From the NCBI GenBank assembly GCA_038503075.1, contig JBCAML010000013.1, forward strand, positions 1,550,001 to 1,614,000: 64,000 nt of DNA, given 5' to 3'. The position numbers and the translations under genes were made by a program. The notes below the pieces were generated by a model. It searched no databases and had not been told where the DNA came from. It saw nothing but the letters and a program-made list of their open reading frames with translations. The DNA comes from Gyromitra esculenta (lineage: Eukaryota; Ascomycota; Pezizomycetes; Pezizales; Discinaceae). This document shows, one piece after another, positions 23,595-35,200 of this stretch (position 1 is the stretch's first letter; each line of letters begins with the position of its first letter).

Positions 23595-23735
23595 CTTGGG
23601 GTAGATATTTAATACCCGAACATTCAAGCTGCTGGAGGGCCTTGGTCTATGGAGAGTAAAGTGAATTTCAGTTATGTTGCTGGTTAGAAAACCCACGTAC
23701 CACTTAGTGTTCAGGTATTAAATGCCTACCCCAAG
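23595..23735. mobile_element. MITE with about 32-bp inverted repeats, TA-flanked
   Basis: The left end is CTTGGGGTAGATATTTAATA and the right end on the minus strand is CTTGGGGTAGGCATTTAATA. Both continue with CCCGAACATT or CCTGAACACT. TA flanks lie at 23593-23594 and 23736-23737. It is 141 bp long and non-coding. Confidence 0.78.
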
Positions 23736-24211
23736 TACTAGGTTCAAGTAAGTTCCGGAACTGCTTGATCCCTCTGAATCCCGTCCCCCCCCCCCAAGCT
23801 CTCTAATTTTCAAAACCTACTTCAGGTATCCATCAAGATCAGCAGGCAATACCAACACATTGAACCTTAACACGTGGATAAAAGTAAAAACTTGTATTCC
23901 GATCCTAAATTGTGAGAAAATACCTTCTTGACTTTGTGGTGTCAACAAACACTATCGCTACTGGCTATACTTATTTTACTTACATAACGTATGCATGTGG
24001 ATAGATTGAATTTTTCACTGATTCGTCTATAACGCGTAAGCTAGATCTCCTCAGAGAGTAGATAGATAGGTCTGCCTACAGGACTAAGCCTGTATCCCAC
24101 ACACATTCATACACACATCATGATCTGTATGGCATTTAGGCCTATCCCAGTAATAACTTCTTGGTTCGTACGACTCACCCTGCTGACGACGCATCTGCAT
24201 CGGTGTTCAAT

Positions 24212-24310
24212 GGCATAAGGAGCCCGAAAATGTCTTTTGCTGGTAAGATTTTTTGATTTGCTCTCTCTCCCTAGCCACATTATCGGGTTCTTAATGCCTG
24301 CCCCGAGTAC
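24212..24310. repeat. Dispersed repeat, related copy near 56176-56300
   Basis: The block CCCGAAAATGTCTTTT plus GGTAAGATTTTTTGATTTGC is shared, with a few changes, with 56185-56220. Both copies are followed by a GAGTACC-containing end. The right part here (TTCTTAATGCCTGCCCCGAG) also resembles the right end of the 23595 MITE, so it may be a diverged relative. Confidence 0.5.
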
Positions 24311-24817
24311 CATTATGGGACTTAAGATCCTACCCATCCGATTAAGATTCGTACTTATTAGTTATAGATTCAGAGGATCGGGCTTAAAAAACGATGAGCT
24401 GGATGTTCATTTGTATCACCGAAATATAGATATATATTCTGCGACCGCGGTGGGTTAGGTGATTTTAGTATGACATTTCATATTCGCCCAGCTGAAGATA
24501 AATGCTTGCATGCGCACAGACACTCAGTGTGAGGAAAGTGCATTTGACAGCTGCCACGTGGAGCGATTGGAGTTCTCCGTTTACTATCATAACGGTGTGC
24601 AAGGATTCTTAATCTAGTATGCATTTGGCACGGCAGGCCTGTCGGGTAGCCAAGCCAGGATTCCTGATATGCCAACAATCCCGAACTTTAATTCCTAATA
24701 CGGCTAAGTGATAGGTTAGACTACTCGTTTACGATCAATGGTTACTATGGCAGTTTTGCCAAGAGCCATCGCTTGGATGGGTCAAGATCTGCAGTCACAT
24801 GATATCACTTGCTTATA

Positions 24818-24959
24818 CAACCTCCAGTAGAATTATGGCAACCCAGGATCTAAAGCTTTTATTGATTTTCCGGGTTCATCGGAAAGATTTTGGTTGCGGT
24901 GTTGGCTGCTTAGGCGTTCGTTTACCCTTGTTTTTCTACAATAATTCTACCAGAGGCTG
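24818..24959. mobile_element. MITE, family B copy 1
   Basis: The ends are CAACCTCCAGTAGAATTAT (left) and, on the minus strand, CAGCCTCTGGTAGAATTATT (right). TA flanks lie at 24816-24817 and 24960-24961. The interior (AGGATCTAAAGCTTTTATTG, TCATCGGAAAGATTTTGG) matches the element at 37678-37830 in inverse orientation. It is 142 bp long. Confidence 0.8.
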
Positions 24960-25383
24960 TAGCAGCATTTCTCAGTTAGCACGACAAAAATTTTGAGTCG
25001 AAGCGATTTCGATTGCCGGTATTTAATTCTGTCAAGAAATTTTATATTTAGCCAACTAATTTCATTCCGAATTGAAGCCAAAGTGCTAATACCAAACAAA
25101 TGCAGCTTATATTCGAAATTTGTAATGTTTTCCAACACTCTTAGGTCTATTAGATATCGTGGGGCTTAAACAGCAAAAACGAAATGGCTTCCCTTCGCAA
25201 AGTCCAACGAATTTTGCGCCTCTTTTCTCACCTACTCTTTCTTTGCCTTCACTCTCCCACTTCAACACGAGATAGCGTTAGTGGAATGATACAGAACCTA
25301 AACGGAAGTCTTGGAATTTAACGTAAGGAATTGGCCAACTATCTTGAAAATCCATAACACCTAGAACTATCTTAATTCCTATA

Positions 25384-27784
25384 TCAGGATTCCGCAAAGG
25401 CCTGTGCAGGAAACTTATGTGGATTCAGCCACCTGAAAGAATGCTTCCGATATCGAGGGGGCGCCTGCACCTGATCGCTCTGAGTACTACCACGAAGAGG
25501 AGTTCCATCCGTCTCCCAAGAAATATGAAGTAATTCAGATCGTAATGAATTCTTATACCACATCTCAAACTTCAAATCAGCAGGCCTGATGATCATATTC
25601 ACCAGGTAAGATGCCTCATAGAATCTTTTGAACCCCATATATCTCTTCCTCCTGTCGAATGCGGAATTTGGAAGTTTACTCAGGTCTGTTCGCAGACGGC
25701 ATATGATTTTAACCTCTGTCCCTTGTATGAAATTAGTATATTCCAGAACTTTCGAGCAAAGAAAATATTGCACAGTACCTGGCCCTAGGCAGTCCGGAGG
25801 TTCCTCTAAATCACAGCGGACTAAAATGTCCTCCCACACAGCGCACGTTTTAAAGGTTCGCCGAAGCTGTCTGGGTATTGTAAGACACCCATCTTTGATT
25901 TCGGCACCCTAAAAGCCGTCAGATAAACCAAACTTCTATGCTGAACGAGGTTGCATGTAAACGGTGGGAATCACTTTCTTTGCAAACCACTCCACTTGGT
26001 TTTTTGCAACGGCTTTTCCAGTGTATTCGTCTTTATGCCAATCGACCTTATCGTGTTTCTTAGGATCGAATGTGTGAGAGACAAGTATTCCGTAATGTGC
26101 AGGGCATAGTCGCGATTCGACCATAGCCGAGTGCCCATTTAGTTCTCGGACTCGATCCCGTATACATCCGAGAACAGTGGCGCTCCCCCTAAATAAAGCA
26201 TGAACTGTCAAATGTGATCTTTGCCAACCAGATTTAAAACCAAGAAATGAAATTGCGGGGTTGGGTAAATACGTGTCTGGTGGTTGAATCACCCGTATTG
26301 TGCCCCTAAAGTATTTTTCAATCCGGTCTTTGAGGTACTTAGAGGACCCTAGCCCACCAGCTAAAAATATTTTCTACATTCAATGTCAGCTCCATCTTGA
26401 CAGCTGTCGGAATCTGGCTTACTTCGACGTTGACATTGTTGCTACGGCATTGTCTTAAATGCTCTCGGAGAAGGCTTAAAGTCTTTTCAACGGACGTTTC
26501 AAAAAACTGCAGCATCATCTGGCTGTATTTATTTTGGTTTTATTAAAATTTGAACGATTAAGTCGGGCAGGAAAGTATCCTACCGCGAAATCTGAAAGTA
26601 TCCAGCTACGATAAGGTCCCCTGTTATACCATCTCTGGGCAATTCGACATGATAGTTGGGTCTCGATTCATCATCCGTGAAACTTTCTTTCTGGAGGATA
26701 AACTTCTGTCGAACTTGATATTTTTCATCATTGCTGAGCTGCTGAAGGATTCCTCTTTCCAAAAGCGCATCCTCGAAGGCTTTGTCTATGTATATGGAAC
26801 CACAAGGTGCGCCTAACCAAGAGTTACCCGTCAGAACACTTCAATTTATAAATAAAAAAACTGATTGTCGCGCTGGCATACCTGAGATTATTCCCATCTG
26901 TTTCACGCGTGGAGCCCGCCCTCGCTGTAAAATCTCGTATGATGAAACATCCTGGGAATCCCAAAATAATCAGTTCATATACGTATACAACCCTATTTGG
27001 ATGCATATGGGGGATACATGGGCCACGCCGTCTTCCGTGTAAACTTACAACGGTGCCCCCACCCGCATCACAAACGATAATTCCTTCGTTTACCTATTTC
27101 CGTTAGTCAGCACTATGTATGTATGAATACGTGTCGAGGGGACCAGCAATGCTTCTAGCCTCTCGCTCAAGAGGTTCGCCTGAGATGAACTTACAGCGAA
27201 GTCTTTTTCATGTTGGTTATAGAGCGTGTGAATGGCCGCTGCCTCGGGCTCGGTCAAAGTTACATTGAACTTGTGTTGACAAAAAGGTGTCTTAGATACG
27301 ATGCTTCTGAATTCCTCTACGACTGGGTCCGTGTAGGTAGCTGGTACTGTGAAGGAAAACTCCACTTCCAATTCCCCGAACCCTTCCTTCGTCAAGTGTT
27401 CATGGATATGACCATAAACAGCATTCAAATAGTCCCCGATCATTTCATAAGCGGACTTGCCTGACATATCAGGATAGTGATCTCCGGTCCCCAGCGCTGT
27501 CTTAAACAGAATGGACCTGCCAAACCCTGCTTTATCTGCCACGAAGCCCCATTCAAAGTCGCTGCTGCCCGAAAGGTATCGAAGGACAGTTGGTATTTTG
27601 TGCATGAAGTTATCGCAGCCAGGCCAGCGACCAAGCTGTGTTGGAATCAAGTCACTCGGTCTCATGTACGCAACACCTGTAGATATTGTTAGCCCACGGC
27701 GTTTAGTAAAACTATAACCTAGCAAGTGAGCATCCCTGTGCGAGTGGTCCCGAAATCAATAACGATGACCAGTAAGTTACTCAT
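25384..27784 (-). CDS. Hsp70-family (HSPA12-like) ATPase; first intron lacks a GT donor
   Basis: Nine exons: 27784-27736, 27676-27195, 27093-27049, 26951-26882, 26812-26584, 26522-26423, 26373-26273, 26188-25975 and 25908-25384. Their sum is 1,815 nt, or 604 residues. The actin-like ATPase fold shows the phosphate-1 motif DFGTTRTG (10-17), TEPEAAA before the central strand, phosphate-2 DAGGGTV (186-192) and adenosine motif GGLGSSKYLKDR (331-342). The C terminus lacks a classical DnaK substrate-binding domain, as in HSPA12-like fungal proteins. These are presumed cytosolic ATP-dependent chaperone-like or scaffold proteins, and their partners are unknown. Introns 2-8 have GT donors (intron 8 uses GTGATT) and AG acceptors, several with CTAAC or CTGAC branches. 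Intron 1 (27735-27677) is required to join the two halves of the first motif but begins GG, not GT. This is either a single inactivating change or a sequence error. The alternative is a later start at the internal Met in exon 2. Confidence 0.8.
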
Positions 27785-28866
27785 CTCTCGCTACCTCCCG
27801 TTGTTCCTGCGTATTTGTTTTATGTCAACGCCCATACGCATCCACAGCTGTATAAGAAGCATTTGATAGGATACCAGTGAACTAACTGATGAGCAAAGGG
27901 TCTGATCACAGTCCTTTGACTGAGAGCGCAATGCTCTTTCTTGCGGCAGCCCAAGCGAAGTAAAAGTGAGTCTGACAAGACGCCTCTGGAAACTAAGAGC
28001 TTTAGCAGTATTTAACGGGGTGTACTTATTTATACGAAAATCTTGTTCAAAATATCACATATAGAGGCGGATATAGGAGTTCTTAGGCTCTAATACAGTC
28101 CCTGTTGGCTTCCTGGTCGATTATGACGGGAAACTGGGTATCCACGAGCGCAGTTTTCAAATACCACCTTTCTCTCGAAAGAAGGATCGGTTGGTTGGCA
28201 TAAACCTGGATGGGCCCAACTGAAATCGCGTTTTTCAAGGGTTTTCTTGGGCTGCAGCCCACGCACATGCGTTGTTTGATTTAGTGATAACGGTCGGCAG
28301 AACCAAAGAACGCTGTCCAAGTGTGCCAACCCTGAGTGGTTCGGCATTTGTTCGGGCGCACTGCGTCTTGCAAGGTAGTAGGTCGCTTGATCAACGTCTC
28401 GGATTCTAAGCAGACACCTCCATCTAGTTAAAATTCTTTACCTTTCTAATTCTTTTTTATAATTAAATGTACATCGGTGCATTCTTGGATCAGCTATGTT
28501 TGTGAATACAGCACACTAAGCGCTCAACCTAGGTCTCGACATCCAACTATTCCAACTATTCCATACAAAGCGCCTGCCATCCAAACTTTGCAACTTGAGG
28601 AGGTCAAAGTGTTTTTTAATGAAAATACGAATTGGCAAATCAGTGTGGAATAATTGCAACAGCTGGCGCGATATTTTTATTTTTATTGTCGATCAGTAGT
28701 GTACGTACACCGACTAGAAATACTCATTTCTTTCGCTCTTTTCTTCTAGCAAAAAACTTTACCCTTGCTAAATATCGTTCACTCAGAGTAAAAGTTATCC
28801 CCGGAGGATCAACAATTCAGTAAAAAGTCACGGTACAACGCGTTCTTTCCCTGCTAACGTAATCAA
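27785..28866. other. Intergenic between divergent genes
   Basis: This stretch separates the minus-strand Hsp70-like gene from the plus-strand gene at 28867 and should hold both promoters. Short minus-strand frames at 28083-28347 overlap each other and have no recognisable domain. No regulatory motif can be named with confidence. Confidence 0.35.
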
Positions 28867-29967
28867 ATGTGTCGTTTCTGGTCAAAATCCAGCACAAGGA
28901 AGAATTCGAAGACAGAGGAATTAGGCCCGAGAGAACATGTTCCCGCCACCAATCCACCAGGTATGCAAGGCTGCCATATTGATTCCGATGCCCTTGGATC
29001 TGATAGAATATCACTTTCTATATGTCATAACTATACCCAGGCGGGCCATACTAACGAGACTCCATCGCAAGTGAATATTTCCAGATCTCGTTCTGTGACA
29101 CCGACATCTCCAACATCTCCTACCACCAACCCCAGAATCGATCAGCCAAAGGATGATGCATCCATAATCCGACTGTTTAGTTTGATCGAAAATAGCATTA
29201 TGGACCACGTTCTCAACTATTACATCTCACCCAACGACGGGAGCGAAAAGTTCTCCCACTTTAGGAAAGATAAAAAGGGGCTCGAATGGGTACTACGTGC
29301 AGATCCCTCTTCTCTGAGAGAAGCACGTACTCAAAGTATCATCATCAGAGCTATTATTGGTTATGAGATCTTCAAGGCAATACAAAATGACTACTTTATC
29401 CCTCTTGCCTCCAAGAAAATGCTGGCAGAGAAGCGATGTAAGAAAATCTCACACCCATCCGCAGTCTATACATGAAACATATAATTAACACACTGTCAAG
29501 TCTGGCACGTAGATCCCGCTGACCCCAAGTGGAGATTAAACCATTTCCAGTCCCTGGCAAACAGTCAAAAATACCACCAACACCGGGAGAATGCAATCGA
29601 CACACTAGCAAACAATATTCTACAGTTAACGCAGCCACTTGTAGCGTCCACGGATAGGGTACAGGAAATCGCAAGACTAAAGAGTCTCAAAGCCATAGCC
29701 GAAAACGCCGCCGAGTTTGCGTTAACAGTGGGGAAGCAGACGCCCAGTTTCGAGATCCACTTCGAGCGTGTGGTCTCGACATCAAGAGAACCCAGCGCCG
29801 GCTCGCGCTCTGCTCGCGCTACGCAAAAAAAGCGGAATCCCGAAGAGCTCGATATTCCAGTTTTGGTTCCGGAGCTCAGGAAGTACGGAGACGAACATGG
29901 CAAGAATTATGATCAGTTTATAATTCTAGTTCCTATTCAAAGATTAATTCTGCCGGAATTTGCTTAA
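28867..29967 (+). CDS. Conserved fungal protein of unknown function, two exons
   Basis: Exons are 28867-29437 and 29501-29967, with a 63-nt intron (donor GTAAGA, acceptor TCAAG). The splice restores AEKRF|WHVDPADPKW in frame and gives 345 residues. The N terminus (MCRFWSKSSTRKN) is basic and Ser-rich and is followed by a disordered Ser/Thr/Pro segment (SRSVTPTSPTSPT). Then comes an all-helical part (IIRLFSLIENSIMDHVLNYY) and, near the end, an AAEFALTVGKQ segment plus a closing region VLVPELRKYGDEHGK. Many Pezizomycotina encode similar helical proteins with a LFS..IEQHV-type helix and a late DEHG segment. No catalytic motif is visible and no function is known. The family assignment is from memory of the pattern only. 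Confidence 0.68.
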
Positions 29968-31025
29968 ATCTCATTTCAAAGGCACACCCAATCCCCCCCC
30001 TTCCACATCATCAGTCTTCATACTAACAGATATCTATAGTAGAACCATGGTCCCAGAGGGCATGACCTTTCATATCTTAGGCAGAAATATGTAAAAATAA
30101 GAGAACAAATAACTCACGTAGCTAGCTGGGCCGCTCATGCCCTTCACATTTCCGTTTGTTTACCAATGTTTTTTTTAACTCGGCGTTAGGGTTAGGGTTA
30201 GGGTTACGATGTGATGAGAAACCAGTTTACGCTACACATAGCTACTTTAATCGATTCACCACGCGATGGTATTTTTCGTGTTAAATTTTTTTTTCCAATC
30301 CCATCGCTCTTTAGGAGTAGTTCCATTCAGAACCATGTAATCAGCGCATGTACAAGCTGCTGTAAGCCACAATGCATAAGTACCGACGGGAGTACCTAGA
30401 GGAATGGGCATCTGCTTGCGGTACCCCGACAGATGTACCTACCTATGTCGATAGACATCAACTACACGGTCTACTACAATTGTCCACTAGCTTTTGACGT
30501 TTTGGAAATAAGCCAAACCGTATTCCCGGTTGTACTAATAATGTAAGTAGATCGATCTACCTACTGGTAGACACGTACCAAGAAACCGTGAAGCTTCTAG
30601 AAGGGAAGCTATGGTATGCTGTTAAGTACAGGTTATTGTTAAGCATGTAAAAAAAAGTTTGGTTCTAAAATCTCCTACCACGAAACCAGTCCCTTCGGCA
30701 AGTGAAAATACCAATCCATAGTATCCTTTGGTGTGTACGGTAATGGTAAAAAGCATCATCCCAACATAACTATAGAAAAAGAAAGAAATTTTTTTAACAG
30801 AAGTGCCAGCGCTGTCGGTGAGTTCAACCCAACCCAGACTTTTTTTACCCACCCTGTGGGGTTGATATTTACATAATTAAAGACCACTCGAGAAAGGAAA
30901 GAAATAGTAAGAAGGAGCCTTCAAGGCTGCTATGTGTGAACCCCCATCGACTTAAACTCCCGCAAAAAAAATAAAAACAAAAATAAAAACAAAAAACTTT
31001 GCAATATGATCGTGAACAAGAAAGG
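29968..31025. other. Intergenic with an interstitial telomere-like repeat
   Basis: There is no gene here. It contains the TTAGGG run listed separately, an A-rich stretch at about 30965-31000 and minor unsupported frames. Confidence 0.4.
30185..30206 (+). repeat. Interstitial telomeric repeat, about 3.5 TTAGGG units
   Basis: The 22-nt run GTTAGGGTTAGGGTTAGGGTTA has the canonical fungal telomere unit. It is too short to be a chromosome end and lies between genes. It could be a relic of end joining or of telomerase-mediated break repair, or an Rpg/TTAGGG-binding promoter-like element. Confidence 0.8.
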
Positions 31026-31805
31026 TTAACGAGCTACAACACAAGAGCCTTGAACAGCGATCGTGATGCCGGCTGTAATCGATTTATTCCATTCTTCGCC
31101 CCCGAGCGCCTTAACCGCAGCCATACTGGCCGAGAAACGCTTATCCCATTCTTTGACCTGGAACTCCTTCGCAGCGTAACTGTATCTTCGCTGTATCCGG
31201 ACGATTGGGAGGATCTCAGCCGGACCGCTTTCCATCTCCCTGGAGCGGAGAGCATTCGCCGCATCCAAATACACCTGACCGATAGCTGGTAACGTCTGCC
31301 CGGTAGCTGGTAATGTCTGACCGGTTACTGGTTCCAGTTCCGCTTCACTCGTCGATGATGGCCCACAATGAACGGTCTCGAAGACCAGAAACACGACCTT
31401 GAGGTTTAGGGTGGCAAGAGCATCATGAAGGCGGCCGTTGAGCTTGGTGAGGTTTCTTTGATGTCTATCGATTTCCTTTCCCCACCGGTACCTCCAAGCC
31501 AATCCTGCAAGACCCTTTTGGGAATATAAGGGAACGTATTGGTCAAGGAAGCGCTGGATACTTTTCAGCTCGGCCTGGAGCGGGAGAATATCACTCAGAT
31601 AATCTTGTAGTATTTCCTGAGGAAGGCTACTGTTCACGAACATGAAGTAGAATTGGGATAGCAGCTTTTGAGTGGAAGCCACAGTCTTGATGCCATCGTG
31701 GAGTTCGGATTGAGCATCCTTAAACTTCTGAATAAGGCTGTCGATCTGTTGGGCGAGGTCGATACAGGTACTGATAACGGAAATGGCAAGGCCGAATGTT
31801 TCCAT
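31026..31805 (-). CDS. Stand-alone HeLo/SesA-like N-terminal-domain protein
   Basis: A single uninterrupted exon of 259 residues starts METFGLAISVISTCIDLAQQ. The first about 150 residues are amphipathic helices (SLIQKFKDAQSEL, ILPLQAELKSIQRFLDQ, QRNLTKLNGRLHDALATL) in the style of the HeLo-like/SesA domains that stand at the N terminus of fungal STAND/NLR proteins. Those domains act in cell death and nonself recognition. A short repeat follows (TGQTLPATGQTLPAIGQ). The C-terminal about 80 residues end in a beta-prone segment (KSITAGITIAVQGSCVV). There is no NACHT, NB-ARC or repeat domain, so this is a solo domain or a truncated gene. Domain identity rests on the helical pattern and opening residues only; a generic coiled-coil protein is the alternative. 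Confidence 0.58.
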   Translation of the reverse strand: METFGLAISVISTCIDLAQQIDSLIQKFKDAQSELHDGIKTVASTQKLLSQFYFMFVNSSLPQEILQDYLSDILPLQAELKSIQRFLDQYVPLYSQKGLAGLAWRYRWGKEIDRHQRNLTKLNGRLHDALATLNLKVVFLVFETVHCGPSSTSEAELEPVTGQTLPATGQTLPAIGQVYLDAANALRSREMESGPAEILPIVRIQRRYSYAAKEFQVKEWDKRFSASMAAVKALGGEEWNKSITAGITIAVQGSCVVAR

Positions 31806-34800
31806 AGTGGCGATAGAGGCTTAGAGTTTTTAGGAGAGGGGGTGGGGAAATGGTCGTCAGCTCAGCTGGAATGTTTGAATTAGGCAGGAAGGCTCCTTCC
31901 AAGGGATCTTCTTCGGTTTAAGTTAATTCCACCATATTATCTATCCTACATGATATATAGGTATTATTTTGGTCAAACCACCACACTGCGCGTACGCCCA
32001 GTTTGCAACGAAGGCAAGCAGCCGCGCAACCGCGCAGCAACCCCGCGCGCCCGCAGCTGTACGTACTTAGGTAGTACATGCTGCCACCACGACCCCTGAT
32101 TTTCATCACCACCTCCTGCTCAACGCGAAAAACAGGGCTGAATTTCAGAGGTTTGGCATGACATAGTATTGTCAAAACTCTGGGATCGTCGAACATGCTA
32201 TGAATGCGGAATATTTCAATCCCCCCCGTGTATGCTATCTGCGTCATATTGTTCAAATCCGCCGTTCACACGTCTTGTAGCTTCAAACCTCCATCCCCTT
32301 CGAACATCACCAACTTTCGATTGCTTTTTTCGTCATGAAGGTGTTCGCCCAAGACGGCGGGATATGTTCTTTGATGACCCTCGGTGGTTTGTTTTTCTGG
32401 ACACGCTCAGTGGCTATTATACCGCCATTCCGCGGCTTATCTCGATGCATGCGGCTGGACTGCACTTATCATCGTCCCAATTAGCTACAGTGACAGCTCT
32501 CTTTATCCGTCTCTCGAGCTACGATGTGTAAACCGTTGATTTGATCAAACCCGCTCGCTAATTCCAAGATGAACAGGATCTCACACCCCAAAACTTCTGA
32601 ATACGCCATCATCTGTACTACAGGTAGGTTGAGTTTGAAATAGCCTGGAAATTTCCTAAAGTAGAATTCACGAGCTACCCCGCTTTGTCGAGAACCACCC
32701 TTCCAATCTTTATGGTGTTTTGCTGGTAACGTATCGGGTTGGGAGCTGACCCTAGCCTTTCTGTTAAATATTCAAAATATCGCTAACGATGTCTTGGCCA
32801 TGCGATGCTCTGCATGCTAGCATTCCCTATAGAGGAGAGTTGGTATTCTACATTAGACGCTGGATTAGCTAGAGTATGCTTTTTATGGTGAACGATAAGT
32901 CTCCCCTGATTCACACACATACTACACCAGGTATCATGCCCCGGATCATGAAACTTTCAACCTTAAGCGTGCAACTAGCATCACCAGGAAGGCAGTCACA
33001 AGACCCCAGTCAATTACCTGGATCCTATCAGTGAATGAGCTGGTCGGGGAATACTTCCCCTCGGTGGTGAATTTACTCAATCGAAAGGTCCCGGTGAACG
33101 AATGGTTTTCGCGCGATACGTAAATCAGTCTTGATGATGATACGCGCACGCAGGAGAGAAAAAAAAAACCTGCGCATGAGCACACTTCGCCGGTCGGTTT
33201 TGTTTTGTTTGTTTTTTTTTCGCGATTTGCTAAAAGCCGATCTTCCAGGAAGTCTCCAGAAACTATCAATCATCCACAATCATCAATCTGTCTTATATTA
33301 ATACCTATACCGGGAAAATCTGATACATGCGTTGCTAGCTCAACCAATCGTGTTGAGTTCTATTCCAGCCAATCTCATTTGCATTGGACCCGGGGGGACA
33401 AATAGGATTTAGCCAAAACATCTATTCAAGTCCCCAATCACCTCACCATGCAGTTTCCCAACATTTGATAAAAGGTTTCTGCATGGAAAAAAACGTAAGC
33501 GGTTTAAGCCAAGACTGAAGCACAGCCCCTTCACCCAAGCCAATGTTCTCTGTACCCAACGTCAATCTATATTTTCTACCCAATCTAGATCTACCTGCGC
33601 TACAACAGACTGGCATCATATATTCAATATCACATTCTTAATAGCTCCACTCTATATGCGAGGTTCTATATCACCACGCGAAGGGCATTTTAGTACCAAA
33701 TACCAGCTTGATACTAAATAGCCATTAGAATACAGTGTGTCCGGGCTCCCCGACACTCCAAAGGTTAGATAATCTAGATCGAGTTCAAATCCCCAACACA
33801 TCACAGCCACTACGGGTCTGATAGCGCGTCTAGTCAGTTAGTGGACACGAGTTACCTCTCAGCCAGCGAGAAGATTCGACTGAGTAGTACTTGCGGCTAC
33901 GAACGAACTATTGTAGATTTTCGCCAGGCTAGAACTTCCCAATTAGTCTAGCACTGACTTTGCTTTCCTTAACTGCTGCTTGCTAAGGTGGTGCTATTTC
34001 CGTTCGTGTGGGTATAATCAGGTCCGCCAACTGACTGGGCGCGTCGTCGTCGCCATGTGGGAAAGAGAATCTAAGACATCAACCTTTTCCTGAAACCTGA
34101 CGCAATCCAAGACAGCCCCTTATCAGCAAGAGCTTGGATTCCTGGGGTAAGCCGAAGAGTTGCGTGTAGCTAATTACTAATCCTCATGCTCATCTCCAAG
34201 ACTGATTCCTTTTCGCCAACTCCAAAAAAAACCCATCCTCAAGGCGAATCGTCACCAAGCAGGAAGTGTTTTATTGCTGGTATGCCTCACCTCCACCCAT
34301 CTGCCCCCCTTCTTCTTCATATCGCACACGTTACCGAAAGCCCGGCGATCGAACCCTTGGTTTGGTTTTTGACGGCATTTCTCTTCTCTGCTCTAGCAAC
34401 CCCAGATTCTGGATAGGATGAAACTCCAGCCTCCCCCTCAAAAACCCTGATGAGTTCAGAAGATCCGTCTGCCTTCCTGCATGCAAACGAGGTCATCTAT
34501 TTGACTCGGTCTGGAAGGGATGGTGAACAAATCTCTCATATCTTGACTTTCTCTCATATCAGCATCCTAGCACACATCAGCTCTGCCAGAAATCGGGAAT
34601 AGCCAACAGGGATTAATTATTTTGTGTTTTCCTGCTTATCGATATCATTAAGTTTAGATTTGCCGCAGAGTTTGTAGAAGCTTCATTCCAGATGCCATCT
34701 TGGTGGTTGGAGAGCTATTGGACGATGTTAGGGTGGGGACCATCACCGAGAGAGAGGATTGCCTGGTTTTGGGGGAGATTCGAAGCCAGCATGGGTAGAA

Positions 34801-34958
34801 AGCTCTCCAATAAACCCATATAAAGAATTGCAGCTTGACCAGCCACCGGGATAGAGGTTGATTGGATGGTATTTGGTAGGGAGACATGCTTGGGCAACAA
34901 GGCCGATTGCAGCCTTGGATAACCTACCCACCCAAGTGGAGGTCTCCACTTGGATTGT
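31806..34958. other. Intergenic, no gene recognised
   Basis: Scattered short frames on both strands (for example 32169-32531 plus, 32946-33269 minus, 34186-34416 plus) have no domain and mostly overlap each other. Long poly-T/A runs occur at about 33160 and 33210-33225. Nothing further is supported. Confidence 0.4.
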
Positions 34959-34960
34959 TA

Positions 34961-35200
34961 CCGTAGGTATTGGGCAAATACAGACCGTTGCCAAGAGGGG
35001 GGCTTGATAAACTTTACCTTTCGGGGGATCGATTTGCAACACCAAACCAACACATCAGAGGGCAAGACGGCTCAGCTGAGGTTTTTCAAGTCTGTTCGCA
35101 GAAAAAACACCCCTAAATTGGCTTCCCTTCCCCCATAAGTGGGATAGTATCCTAAACGCCCCCTACTTGGCAACGGTCTGTATTTACCCAATACCTACGG
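34961..35200. mobile_element. MITE with about 41-bp inverted repeats, TA-flanked
   Basis: The left arm CCGTAGGTATTGGGCAAATA and the right arm (minus strand) CCGTAGGTATTGGGTAAATA both continue with CAGACCGTTGCCAAG and a G run. TA flanks lie at 34959-34960 and 35201-35202. The arms differ at only about three positions, so this is one of the least decayed elements here. It is 240 bp long and non-coding. Confidence 0.85.

Noticed and set aside
33760..33815. GAGTTCAAATCCCC word resembling a tRNA T-arm
   Set aside because: Flanking stems do not pair.
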